Below are positions 1-10,589 of a stretch of DNA of 64,000 nt, one piece after another. The notes below the pieces were generated by a model, which ran no database searches, was not told the DNA's origin, and was given only the letters and a program-made list of their open reading frames with translations. The translations under genes were made by a program, and so were the position numbers. This DNA comes from Nemertoderma westbladi (lineage: Eukaryota; Xenacoelomorpha; Nemertodermatida; Nemertodermatidae), in contig JAUCBJ010007014.1 of the NCBI GenBank assembly GCA_032718475.1, forward strand, positions 101,946 through 165,945, written 5' to 3'. How positions within the stretch are numbered: position 1 is the stretch's first letter; every line of letters starts with the position of its first letter.

Positions 1-3000
1 CAATATTGATCCTCCTCGGACAGGTTTTTGTCCTTTTCAGCAAACTCTTGGGTCTCTAGATTAAAGTATTTAGTCATCTCTTGCTGGGTTTTTTCGTTCT
101 CAAGAAATAAATCCTCGTCAAGGTCTGTAGCTGAGCAATAACCCACGGATGTTACATTCTCTTTAATCTGACATTTAGGAAGGTATGTATAGGTGTCGGT
201 AGTCTCTTCCTTGATGCCGCAGAGTGTCCATCCCATTATTGTTCGTTCAGCGTAAAAACCGTCATCCTGCTTTATAGATTGGGCTACGTCTCCGGTGGGG
301 ATGTGTAATTCCGGTGTATCAAGTCCGATCAGTAGGGTGATGCGGTTTACATCCAACGGCGGGCACCTTAGGTCTACGTCGTCTCGATCCAGCTGTATGA
401 GGGGGGCGTACTCGGCCGATTGTCGGAACCGCACTCGGAGGTCTGTGTGTACCAAGGCATTCTTGATGGTGAGCTTAACTGTCTCGTAGCCCTTCATTAC
501 TCCTTCCATCTGGAGTTGCACCTCCCCAGATTCTACCTCTCTGTGGTCGGTAATAGTTTGTATGGGCCGTTTGCAAGGTTCATAGTCTAGGCCGAGTTGC
601 TTGAGGAAATCCCGGTTGATGATGGTTTCGTCCGACCCGTTATCAAGGAACGCGAGCGTCGTCAAGGATTTGCCGACTCCCTGAATTCTTACTGGGATTA
701 CCTTGGCGAAGACCATGTAACGGCGATTTATAAGGTTGATCGTGGCTGAGATATTTGTCACTTGTGATGCGTTAGTGGAGGTTTTAAACGGGTTAGTTTC
801 CCTTCGTTGAATCGTCCGGGATCCTTTGGAGATGTGGTTCGTCTCTCCTCTTCGTTTGGCTTCAATCCGGAAGGGGAGAGTGGTGAAGTCAAAGTTTGCG
901 GGGATGTGGAGGAGCGTGTGATGACAGAGGGCGTTACAAACCGCACAACACGACCTTTGGTCGCAATCCTGAACGTAGTGACCTGTTCCAAGACACCAGA
1001 AGCATCCTCGGTGTTTCATAATCGCCTCGAAGCGTGGGATGAGTTCGGCAAACTGGAACTTCCTGCAGAATTCAACTTTATGTTTCTCTCCACAGTAGAG
1101 ACAGAGAAGGGAGTTTGTGATGCCTTCCCTCTCGGGTGCCCAATTCGCGAGATAACATGCCCATTCCTCGGCTGATGTCGGTTCCTCGTAGTCTTCGTCG
1201 TTGGAATCCTCTGCCATGGTGATGGCCATCGTACTCACCGGAGGGGAGCGGAATCTCGGTTTCTGAGTGGGTATCTTACTCCTGGAGTTGCTCTCTATTC
1301 CATCTAACTTGGCGAGACTCTGTTTCGAGAACATCGAATCATTCATGGCTTCGGGTATATCGTCCAGGAATGCCGACATTTCAAGGAAGCTGGGATCTCG
1401 ATCTGGGTGTCTGCGCCGGAGATCTATGCATTTATAGGCCCACTTGCTTTGCAGCCATCCGGGGAACTTCCGGGCGATCTGTCAAAGGTTTAGGATGTTA
1501 TTCACCTGGTCCTCCTTATTTAAGGGTTTTAGAGTGTAGTAGGCATCCTTCATGGAGTCTGAGAATTCCTGGATGTTCTGTGGTTCCCCTAGTGATCCCG
1601 CGTCTTGTATCAGTTTCTCTAGAGTTTTATTAATTATAGTCCCGGTATTTCCGTATCTTTTGTCTAGAGTTTTCCATGCGTCGTAGTATGCTTCATGAGA
1701 ACCTCCCTCAAAACAAGCGATGATTCGGCGTGGTTTGTCACCCAGGTATTACGATAAATATACCAGTTTCTGTGCGTCGGCTATGTCCGTTGATCCAATC
1801 TGCGCAAAGAACCGTTTCTTGAATCTGAGGTAATCGACGGGATCTCCTTCGAAGGTGCGGATCTCCATCTTGGTCATGGAGAGGCGGTTTTCCAATGCCC
1901 GGATAATGCCGACGTCGTCCGAACTGGAGTGGTTCGGAGGGTTATAGTTATTGGCACTCTCTCCCATACTCGATGGATCAATGATAGGTGGAGTTTTAAT
2001 GATGACGCGACTACGGGTTTGTGGTGTGGATGTAAATGGGTTGTTGGATCGGGGAGTGGCGTCCCGTTCCGAGTCCCTTTCAGGCTCGTACTTGGGTACA
2101 CTCGTTGCCGTGGGGTTGGATGGGAAATACGGTTCCTCATTTTTAAGCGTAACCGGTGGGGGATGGAACACTGGTGCTTGTGCCGATAACGTAGACTGTA
2201 TGGTAGGCGGGAACTCGGGTTTCGGAGGTTTCGCCGCCTGCGGTGTAAATGACTTCTCTAATTCCGGTATCGGTATTGGTGCATAGTCTTGATCTATATC
2301 CCTTTCCCAGTCCTCGTATAGTTGAATATCTCGTTCTATAAGTGCGGCTTTGTATTCCGCGAGTTTCGCAATATCCGCATTCTTTTTGTGGGTGAGAATC
2401 GCTTGGGCCTCGGCGTGTTGTTTACGCATTTCTGCTTCCCATTTACGTTGTTCGATCTCTTGTCTGGCCTCTTGTTCACGTTGTTCAGCCTCCTGTTTGG
2501 CCTCTCATTCACGTCGTTCAGCCTCCTGTCTATGTTGCTCAGCCCGCCGTTCGACCTCTTGTTTGGCCTCCCGTTTTTGCATTTCGGTGGCAAATATATC
2601 TTGCTCGGTTTGCAGTTGAACGTACTCATCTTCCATCCGAGCTTTGAGGGCTATTGCCTTCTGTTCTCGTAACTGGTCTCGGAGTGGCTGACCCCCTTGA
2701 GAGCTGTGTGCTGAACCGGACACCGTGCTCCTAGCGCTGGAGTGTTGATTTCTAGAGGACCCCGTTCTCTTTCGATGTACTGTTGTCCTGGTGCTGGAGG
2801 TTCGCACTGATTCTGCGTCTGTTCTTTCAGCTCTCTTGTAGTACTGTTCCTCGTAGCCTCTCACAAGGCTGAGGGTCCTCCGGTGTTGTTTGCGGAACTC
2901 ATCTAGATGGACAACATGTTCTTCTAATCTGGGGTAGTTTACCTGATCGGTGGAGGGAACGAGCTCTTGGTACGCCTGTATCATTCTTTCATATCGCTGT

Positions 3001-3215
3001 AAGATGTTTTGGATACTCTGAAGCTGAGTTTGTATCTCGTTGAGGGGGGTTTTGACTCCCTTGAGTTGTTTCTCTATCCGTTGATACGCTCGAGTTACTC
3101 CGCCCTTGAGAGCCCCTAGTCGACGGGTCATGTTCTTGACGTTCGGTACCTCGTCAGCTTCCGAATCTGTGTGGTGGTCCATCTCATTGGTATCGGATAC
3201 GTTGTTCGCCATCAT
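1..3215 (-). pseudogene. BEL/Pao gag-protease (BEL0), 5' half, decayed, runs off left edge
   Basis: Read leftward from 3215, one frame encodes a BEL/Pao Gag: an N-terminal coiled-coil region, a Glu/Arg-rich stretch near 2430-2600, and a DUF1759-like capsid region near 1500-1870. CCHC zinc knuckles follow at about 1063-1103 (CLYCGEKHKVEFC) and just downstream (CFWCLGTGHYVQDC). Next comes an aspartic protease of DUF1758 type with LDNGSDETII at about 629-652. The frame is open to base 1, so pol should lie beyond the window. Three in-frame stops break it: TGA at 2505-2507, TAA at 1749-1751 and TGA at 1482-1484. Homologous protein resumes after each stop without a frame change, so these look like nonsense decay. 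The family call rests on the knuckle spacing, the protease type and similarity in layout to BEL1 and BEL2. Confidence 0.85.
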
Positions 3216-3403
3216 TCCAATGCCTCGTTGATAGCTAGATATGCGATGTCGTAGAATAGTTCCTCATAGGTATTGTACTCAGGGTGGGCCACCCGAACGG
3301 TAATCCTGAATCGTCCGACGTTCGTTCCTTGTACTTCCACCTCAACGTGCCAGATTCCTGGCTCAACTTGGATGATATCAATGGGTGTGATCGATACTTC
3401 CAT
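3212..3403 (-). CDS. Small ORF overlapping the BEL0 gag start
   Basis: A 63-codon ORF ends with a stop that overlaps the start of the BEL0 gag frame in an ATGA arrangement. The translation looks like a short beta-rich domain (GIWHVEVEVQGTNVGRFRI) followed by a helix, without low-complexity sequence. I do not recognise it. It could be a leader ORF controlling gag translation by termination-reinitiation, a remnant of a longer upstream gene, or chance. Its position directly against gag is the main reason for listing it. Confidence 0.25.
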   Translation of the reverse strand: MEVSITPIDIIQVEPGIWHVEVEVQGTNVGRFRITVRVAHPEYNTYEELFYDIAYLAINEALE

Positions 3404-3761
3404 TCCCTGTTAACAACTCTCCAATATGTGATCTGCCCACTACGAGTTGGTGAGATCGAGTTTGTTGATTAATTAAACCACGACTTTGTCTTAACTCAAA
3501 TACCAGAGTTTCCTCGTAGTGGGTGCTGGGTAAGCACGGAGAGAGTTTGAAGAGTATTGTAGAATTCCCATCTTCCACCAGTTGAAATTGGCCGCGTTTA
3601 ATTATCAATTTTGTTGCCGTTATCCCAACACCAGGGGGGAAAAACGCTGATGTTGGAGTCGTGACTTTACAGACCACAGAGTCCCGGCCAGTCACCGGAT
3701 ATTGATTGTGGAGAAGGAATGATTTCTTAGATGCAGGATTGCGGTTGAGGAAAAGTTGCAT
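3378..3761 (-). CDS. Hypothetical ORF upstream of BEL0 gag
   Basis: A 127-codon ORF overlaps the 3212-3403 ORF by 26 bases. It is rich in beta-forming residues, with segments such as SAFFPPGVGITATKLIIKRG and STILFKLSPCLPSTHYEE, but no motif I can place. BEL elements normally have an untranslated leader here, so an ORF of this length in that position is unusual. It may be a domain from another element that BEL0 landed in. Function unknown. Confidence 0.25.
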   Translation of the reverse strand: MQLFLNRNPASKKSFLLHNQYPVTGRDSVVCKVTTPTSAFFPPGVGITATKLIIKRGQFQLVEDGNSTILFKLSPCLPSTHYEETLVFELRQSRGLINQQTRSHQLVVGRSHIGELLTGNGSIDHTH

Positions 3762-3969
3762 TGGTTGGTTATACTCTTTAATGTAACTTCCTACAGTTGA
3801 ACCCTGATTGATAATTAATTGGGCTTCCCCAAATCAATATACACCAAATATTCACAATAATTATACACGACAATATAAATCCCTACAGTATATTATTTAA
3901 TTACCCACTGTTCGCTCAGATTTTAGCCTAACTAATGTTCCCCAGATTTTCCCTTGGTCCTAGTCTTAG
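3762..3969. other. AT-rich spacer, nothing recognised
   Basis: This is AT-rich sequence with no ORF between the small upstream ORFs and the GC-rich repeat array. The BEL0 5' LTR should lie in or to the right of this region, but no second copy is available in the window to define it. Confidence 0.4.
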
Positions 3970-4800
3970 TGCCGTAGTGTCGGTGTCGGTTGACCCTGTT
4001 GCGTGTCCGTTCCACCCCTCCCGAACCCCGAAGGGATCGATCATCGAGAACCAGCACGGCTTGGCTAAGGGTTGGTCCAGTCGGTAGACTCTGTTGCTTA
4101 TCCGTCCCACCCCTCCCGAACCCCGAAGGGATCGATCATCGAGAACCAGTACGGCTTGGCTAGGAGTCTGTCATGTCGGTGGACCCGTTCGCGTGTCCGT
4201 CCCACTACTCCCGAACCCCGAAGGGTTCGATCATCGAGAACCAGTACGGCTTGGCTAGGGGTCCGTCGGTTCATCGCAGAGACCCAACCACCTAGGCTTT
4301 CCAAGTCCTTATTTAGGCTCGTAGTCGCTTCGGCAGCCGAGAAACTGCTCCGAACAGTCGGTAGGCCAGTAGAGTCCAGTCCTTTGTCTTTCGACCCCGT
4401 CGCGTGTCCGTCCCACCCCTCACGAACCCCGAAGGGAACGATCATCGAGAACCAGTACGGCTTGGCTAAGGGGTCTGTCGTTGGTTCCCGTTGCGAATCC
4501 CTGGCACAAGCAGCAGACTTTCCGATGTCCTTTTCAGGCTCGTAATAACTGCTGTTGACCAGAGACCGCTAAGGGCAGTCCTCGTCAAACCCTTCCTCTG
4601 TTAGTCGGCCGACCCTTTCGCATGTCCGTCCCACCGATCGCGAACCCCGAAGGGATTGGTCATTGAGAACCAGTATGGCTTAGCTAAGGGGGCTGTCGTT
4701 TCCCGTCGCGAATCCCTGGCACAAGCAGCAGACTTTCCGATGTCCTTTTCAAGCTCGTAATAACTGCTGTTGGCCAGGGACCGCTAAGGGCAGTCTTTGT
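3970..4800. repeat. GC-rich compound repeat array with five copies of a ~70-bp core
   Basis: Five diverged copies of a core unit lie at about 4001-4071, 4096-4163, 4190-4260, 4401-4472 and 4619-4691. Each contains CGAACCCCGAAGGG followed by a region close to ATCGATCATCGAGAACCAG and ending in GGCTTGGCTA. The first three cores are 85-95 bases apart and the last two about 215 apart. The wider spacing comes from a second unit, starting CTGGCACAAGCAGCAGACTT, present near 4500-4590 and again at 4709-4800. The minus-strand ORF across the array is a by-product of the repetition. This could be a repetitive LTR or leader of BEL0, or an unrelated minisatellite. Confidence 0.7.
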
Positions 4801-5085
4801 CCTTTAGGCCTGGCGCATTACCAAATCCACCTCTACAGGCAGCAGGAAGTTGGCCAGGGCCTAATAGTACTCAGGCTAACCTGAATACTGCTTAACTTTT
4901 CCTCCCACCCCTGGCCCTTATAAACATGAAATTATTCCCGTACCCTGTAAGTCGCCCCAATGTTTGCCCATAAATCGCCCCCAGTCCATTGAATGTGCCC
5001 AAAACCCATGGTCCCGCACCCAGTAGTGATATCGGAATAATCATTTTAAATAAATACAAAAAATATTCAACTCGCGTTATGAAAA
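4801..5085. other. Unassigned spacer
   Basis: I see no gene here. The sequence lies between the compound repeat array and the first stretch clearly homologous to the BEL2 3' region. The minus-strand ORF over 4892-5233 is hydrophobic, overlaps BEL3 coding sequence on the other strand and is best read as a shadow. Confidence 0.4.
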
Positions 5086-6090
5086 GTTGAAATACTGCGA
5101 ACAACCCCAGTTTGATCGGGAAATCTAGAATCTCAAAGAATATATTGAACTTGGACGAACCTACTCTTTGCAGGAGTTTTTGGAAGAACGCTTCCAATGA
5201 CAAGTGGAGGAAAATCAGCTCGAGGAGAAGCATGTCGAAATGGACGAGAGAGAAGAAGCAGCTTTAGCCCAGCCAGAAGCTCAAATCCTTATGACTGATC
5301 TTTATTCCAAAACCATTATTCATCCTTCAATGGTTCCCCATTTCGGAGACAAACTTTTCACCATGGTCAACCCCAACTGGTTGATATCAATTTAAGATCT
5401 AGAGATCTTATCGCTGACGCTCCTATGTTACAACGTCCGCCAATCGAGGCTGCTCGTGTCGACGGTGTACTCGTTGAACCTCCGGACAATTGAGCGGATC
5501 TTGTTCATTGTATGGTACACGAGGTCAACCTACGCACTAGACCTTTACCGAACTCATTTTATGGGATCAAAGACCACCCTTATTATGTCAATTTAACTCA
5601 ATATTATATGGTGAAACTGGAAGATCCTACGCACAGTTTAAAGTTTCTACCATTGATAAATCCCGCGGGGACTTGTTCATAAACTCGCATCCAGAGCTAC
5701 AAGAAGTTCATAGACGACCATATGAATATAAAGCCAGAGAACGCGAGTTGGAAAGAACCATCAAACCGAGGAAATTTCTCACTACTCATGGTCAACCAAC
5801 CTACCGCTCTTGTGCAAACGACCCGTCAGGGAACAGTAAGAGCTGCTGTCCTGAAACGCGCTCTAAAGGTTGTTTGACCTCGTTCCACTGAGGTTGATAT
5901 AGATCAACCGGGTACCTCGACCGGCGGATACACCGACTGTAATCCGAAACCTTCCGATGCAATTGTATTGCACCCCTCACCCAGGAGTTATAGCCCTCCT
6001 AGTAAAGTGGCTCGCCCCAAAGAGAAAAGGACTCTTACTAGCCTCAAAAAACTTTGTAAACGCCTATCACATAAGAAGGACTAATAGTTT
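5086..6090 (+). pseudogene. BEL3 post-pol ORF3, C-terminal part, decayed
   Basis: This plus-strand stretch matches the BEL2 3' region (reverse complement of about 39440-39850) but keeps ~690 bases that BEL2 has lost. Frames are broken and several stops interrupt it. Recognisable blocks include EENQLEEKHVEMDERE near 5205 and a block near 5560-5640 resembling BEL1 ORF3 around GYGFWAVDP. The block RKFLTTHGQP near 5770 resembles FLLTHVPVGS of BEL1. A Lys/Arg-rich tail (PKEKRTLTSLKKL) is shared with BEL2. It therefore preserves a third-ORF product in another BEL copy. The basic tail suggests nucleic-acid binding or nuclear targeting, which is inference. Confidence 0.6.
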
Positions 6091-6144
6091 AGAGTATTTT
6101 TGTATTTTAGAAACTGTGATTTTTTATAATTTAGAGACTTAAAT

Positions 6145-6160
6145 CCCATTTTCTGGGAGC
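6145..6160 (+). other. Polypurine tract region of BEL3
   Basis: The sequence ending GGGAGCGG lies directly before the LTR start TGTAAAAGC. BEL2 has GGGAGCGG and BEL1 has TTGGAGCGG at the equivalent positions, so GGAGCGG is a conserved plus-strand priming core of this BEL group. Confidence 0.55.
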
Positions 6161-6249
6161 GGTGTAAAAGCTTTTGCGGACATAACAAGTCATTTTCCGC
6201 AATGCGCAGAATACTCTAAAATAGCCCTAAAGTTATCCAACTACGCAAC
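6161..6249 (+). mobile_element. Truncated BEL3 LTR fragment
   Basis: It starts TGTAAAAGCTTTTG, like the BEL2 LTR read in its own orientation, and shares scattered blocks such as CAATGCGC and ATACTCTAAA. It is cut after 89 bases by the left end of the large inverted-repeat element at 6250. The rest of this LTR is not found beyond the right end at 55650. Confidence 0.6.
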
Positions 6250-6519
6250 AGTAGTATATGTTTGTATGACATTGCGCCATGGTCACCCATAGCCCATCAT
6301 TACCATCCATTTCTACTCCTTCCTCCAATCAGAAGCCACCATTTCAACCATTAGCAGTGGTCGTTATTATTTCAACCAATCAGATGTCAGCATTTCAACC
6401 GTAAACATGGTAACTTATCAAGTTCCCGCATCTTCCGCTAGAGGCGTTATTAGTCACCCAACGCTACTCCTTCCTACAATCATAAGCCTTTATCTTACAG
6501 GTGTTCGGGTGTCTACACT

Positions 6520-6760
6520 TAGCATCAGGTAACTTCTACTATTTTTCAAATCGCTATTTTTCAGCAACCAGTATTTTCATATTCACCAACCTTTATTTTA
6601 CAGGCGCTAAGAGTGTCTACAGGTAACTTCTACTATTTTTCATTTCGTAATTTTTCAGCAACCAGTATTTTCATATTTACCAACCTTTATTTTACAGGTG
6701 CTAGGAGTGTCTACAGGTAACTTCTACTATTTTTCATTTCGTAATTTTTCACCAGTAACT
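6520..6760 (+). repeat. ~94-bp imperfect tandem repeat in the TIR
   Basis: GTGTCTACAGGTAACTTCTA recurs at about 6613 and 6707, with a diverged earlier copy near 6510-6540. Between them lie shared blocks CAGCAACCAGTATTTTCATA and CCAACCTTTATTTTACAG. The right TIR has fewer units, which accounts for most of the length difference between the arms. Confidence 0.7.
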
Positions 6761-6794
6761 AAATTTAATTTTGCAATTTTTCAGATAACAAAAT

Positions 6795-6880
6795 ATTCAA
6801 CCGGGTTCGAACTCGGGACCAATATGATTTGCTACAATTCACCGCTCACTCTTCCATCCAACCTCGAAAGAAAAAGACTA
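6795..6880 (-). other. tRNA-like B-box region in the TIR (possible SINE remnant)
   Basis: On the minus strand the sequence GAGTTCGAACCCGG resembles an RNA polymerase III B box. The same block occurs on the plus strand near 55180 in the other TIR. I do not see a convincing A box or a tRNA fold. A SINE head captured in the element is possible, as is chance similarity. Confidence 0.2.
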
Positions 6881-7183
6881 TAAATATCCGAGTTATAGCT
6901 GTTGAATGCCAAGTAATAATTATTCAATATCGATTTATTCATCATAACTGGTCGCAGATGTTTACAAATAGCTTGTGGTAGTATCAATTATAAATTATTG
7001 TTCATTGAATTCTATACTTATAGCATATATCACCAACGAGATCCAATTATTCTAATGATTTCGATAGCATAAAATGCATATTAATTAATACGAAATACAT
7101 CTAACTAATAATAAGAATCTACTTGTTCTACATACATTATCAGTACAATATTGACAGGTTAATTACGTTTGAATATAAGATGG

Positions 7184-8834
7184 TGTTAAACTAGCGCGAG
7201 ACGTGCGCGTAAAACCACTCCGGGTCTAAAATTGCCTGCAGCTGGCTTTAGGCCAGCAAATTACTAGTGTGTTGCGCGTACTGAATAATGCGATCTAGCT
7301 TATTGCCCGCTAATGCAAATAACCGCTCAGCGTGAATAGTTTACGGTACTCTAATTATTACGTTAGCTACCCTCCGCTATGCTGCGTACTAATTCTTAAT
7401 TTTACTAATCGATTACAGTCACAAATATGTAACAGCGTACTAATTACTAAGAGTTCCAGAATGCGTAATTCTAATTTATTACACAACAGGTTTCGCTAGA
7501 AATAGCCTAAAATGCCGTATTACTTTGACCTAATCAGTAATTAATTGTTGTAACTAAGAAATAGAAATCAATCAAAGAGAAAGGCGCCGCCTACCTAAGC
7601 ATTCGTAATCATAGGCACACTTCAGTAACACACCAATCAGCGTCAGCAATCACAGCTCGCAATTATACAGTTAACTACAGTGCAGCCCACAGTTGTGCGA
7701 TTCACTCTTCGTACTCCACACTTCACACTGTGATACGTGCAGGCCTCTCCCGGGTACATCTAGGCTTCCTAACTAACCCGATTCCTGCCCCCCTAATACT
7801 AAATAGAGACGAAACCTGGATCATCAGCCCCCTAATTACTGTACCGGCGAATGGTCTGCATGCTACAGTGCGAAACGCCCGACCGCAACGGTGACCCCCT
7901 GCCAGCGTTGCCCGCCTTTGAATCCTCCGCTCTCCCTTAGTCGCCCAACCCCCCGATGCGCCAACCGCCTACCGGCACCTTAGCCCTTCATTTAATTGAA
8001 TAGCTACCGTAGCGGCGCATGCAAAATCACAAAGGTCTGACAGTCTCAGAAAATCCCTTAGGATTATTGCGTAGAGATGAATCACATAGAACCATTAACA
8101 AAAGGGGTAGAAATCATAGTTCTGATTGTAATTAGCAGTAATCGATAGGATTGATTGAGAAACGCAATTGAGAATAGTAGCACTAACAAATCATTTCAAG
8201 AAATTAATCGAAAATATAGCAAATTGCAGAAATACGCAAAATTATACTTCTAACTTAATGGTACTAAATATGTCTGAGTGGTTCAGCAAGGAATGTGGGA
8301 CAATGAAGAAGGAGAAGGTAGGGCTCTACCGGCAAACCGCCAATTTATAGGTGATCCGAGTGGGGTGATGCAATAAGGGTGACGCAATCGCTCTCCTATT
8401 GGCTCTCCAGTCCGCGCTAGCATTAGGCCAACCTGGAAGCAGTTAGTCCAATAAGAAGGCCGGATTGTAGCCCTATTGCTTCCCAAACCCTCAAATTATT
8501 ACCATATATGGTAATGGATCATGTCCCTGGCTGCTGAATGGTTAGGACTGCGTTTCTATGCTAGCCATGTCGAGGCTAATAACAGCAAGCCCGTATCCAG
8601 GGTCCAACAAGAACTTGCTACCCTGGGACTATCTACCTATATCCTAATACAAAATTACATAGATAGGGCTACGTACTATACAAAATGGATGAATTCAAAA
8701 TATATGGGCGTTTTAACTTCCTTATCTAAATGTCACCGCACTGTGCCTTATCTAAATAATTATACTGCATAATAACAAACATATTATACTGTATGATGGC
8801 TAATAATGTGGATACAGCGCCATATACCGTAACA
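7184..8834 (-). repeat. BEL1 3' LTR (internally shorter copy)
   Basis: It is 1651 bp against 2166 bp for the 5' LTR. After TGTTAAACTAGCGCGA it jumps directly to the sequence found at about 30958 in the other LTR, so about 515 bases are absent. Over the shared part I noticed about ten substitutions and one 3-base difference, so the insertion is fairly recent. The short ORFs over 8168-8772 occur in both LTRs and are not credible genes. Confidence 0.9.
8498..8515. promoter_or_regulatory. 18-bp perfect palindrome with CArG box in the 3' LTR
   Basis: ATTACCATATATGGTAAT is a perfect palindrome containing CCATATATGG, a perfect match to the CArG consensus CC(A/T)6GG bound by SRF/MADS factors. The same block lies in the 5' LTR at 32255-32272. 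Binding is an inference. Confidence 0.4.
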
Positions 8835-8850
8835 CCGCTCCAAGGGAAAT
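8835..8850 (-). other. BEL1 polypurine tract region
   Basis: On the minus strand the LTR is preceded by a sequence ending TTGGAGCGG, matching the GGAGCGG core next to the BEL2 and BEL3 LTRs. It is the likely plus-strand primer site. Confidence 0.5.
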
Positions 8851-10589
8851 CATACAATGTTTCCCTCCAATTGTAGAAGAGTATAAGGTGATGTATACAA
8901 ACAAAATAAATTTCTTTCAAATAAACTAAATACTTGGTACTACAAATTCTACTATTTACAAATATTGCCATAGATATATTGCATAATGGGTTTACGTACA
9001 AATTAAATTTACAAAATATTATCTCCTTCAATATTAACGATTATTTCATACAAATTAAATTTCAAATATTGTTTCTCGTTCGTTCTACATAATGATTACT
9101 ACATACAAGATCAAATATAAAATTTTTGCTAGGGTAGGTGAAAGGAGTAAGCCAAACCCGCAGGTTTGTCTCCCCAATCACCTCCTTCGCCTCTTTCATA
9201 ATATAAATTCAAATTAATGCAAAATATATATTCAAAATCAACGCAACTAGTATATATGAGTCTAGTCGGGTATTTCTGAAATGCTACAATATACATCAGA
9301 GCGACGATGATGTATATATCTAGAGTCTGTCGCCCTATGCTATAATGTATTATCGACCCGGTCCTGGGTTCTTTGGGCTCGCTCCTCTCCTTTGCCCCCT
9401 ACCCAGATACACTACGCTTGTGTCCTTCTGGGCTCCTCCCCGAGGCGCACCCACGAGGCGGACACCTTTCCACCACCCCTGGGGCCAGTCCGACTGATGT
9501 TATTATCAGACCGGGCCGGGGGATGGCCTGATGCTTCCCAGGTTCAATTTTCAATTCCCCGATCACACCGGCACAGCTCGTCGAACGTGTAGCCAGATGG
9601 ACGGCTACTGTCAACTTACTGTGGCCTGACTGTACATTGAGCCAACTCAGAGAGTCAACCGGCAGGTGGACCAGTCGATAGCGATCGAGCACCAAGGTCG
9701 CCCTTGGGCCTGACCGACGGTCTTGTCCCATGTGGGCTTGCGCTACCCAACATGGAATTTTGACTCGTTTTCACCTGCCTCGCCGGCAGTATTGAAAAGA
9801 CAATACTGTCTGTAGCTCAAAAGCTACTGAACAAGTAACCACTTACCAGTCACTGTACACGTGTACTCAACAGATGTTTACAATATCAAGTACACAAATT
9901 GGACACATACCATGCACACACAGAGGACATAATCGGGAAAGACAAAATCGGGGTCAAAATCGAGAGGGACTAGTTGTATCGACTAGAGAGAACATGAGAG
10001 TCGAGAGTACCTTATTTTGCCGTCAGGGCAAAATAACTTTGTGTGCACAAAGTATGCTAGGGCGCAGTAAAATATGGTCCTACTAATACCAGCGGCATCT
10101 GGCTCAACCGGCAAGGTTTCCCACACTCACTCGCAGTGGCCATACACACAATCACGTGTACTCACGTACCCACAGCAACAGAAAGCTCAAAGACCCAAAC
10201 AAATCCCAAAAACCAATCAGCTGAACATGGAGACAATAACATATAGTATCAAAAAAACGGAACAGCTGATGGCCAAAGGAACCCATCCGAGCCCCAAGTA
10301 AACTGCCACTGATCGCCCACATGCAAATCACAGTTCACACCACATGAACCACAAATCACGCCATGCCACCACCCCTACTGTGTACAGGACTGGCAATACG
10401 GCAACATGCCGACTAGACGGAACCACGGCACCATGTTGATTCATGGTTCGCTAGACACGAGGGCCTTAAGTAACTCCCTTGCACTATACCAGAGATTTAA
10501 CGTGCCCCCAGACCCTCACAAGTCTGCCGCCGCCTGTTGACACCACCCCTATAGAGACCTCACCTCTTTAGGTAGCGTCCTCTGGTAGT
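8851..10589 (-). other. BEL1 3' non-coding region with hairpins
   Basis: I find no convincing gene here. It holds one copy of the BEL1 dispersed palindrome (9153-9170). It also holds several perfect hairpins: CAGTATTG/CAATACTG at 9787-9808, TTATTTTGCC/GGGCAAAATAA at 10012-10036, and CTTTGTGTGCACAAAG at 10037-10052. The last two are adjacent. The unusual length of about 1.7 kb suggests a structured 3' UTR or a decayed extension of ORF3. Confidence 0.5.
9153..9170. repeat. BEL1 dispersed palindrome, copy 1 (non-coding)
   Basis: CCAAACCCGCAGGTTTGT lies in the 3' non-coding region. It shows that the palindrome is not tied to a protein motif. Confidence 0.6.

Larger units (their letters stand above)
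6250..7183. repeat. Left TIR, outer part
   Basis: It pairs with the reverse complement of 54923-55650 plus 38123-38233. The left copy has one extra ~90-bp tandem unit (see 6520-6760). It carries the unoccupied BEL2 target: the sequence around GCATTTTATGCTATCG (reverse complement, near 7055-7075) is uninterrupted here, whereas the right arm has the 16.7-kb BEL2 between two TTATG copies. Confidence 0.8.

Noticed and set aside
6795-6880. A tRNA gene
   Set aside because: Only a B-box-like block is visible. I could not see acceptor and anticodon stems or a convincing A box.
8168-8772. Short ORFs in the BEL1 LTR, repeated at 31925-32529
   Set aside because: Their duplication comes from the LTR. 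They show no domain and overlap the likely promoter region.
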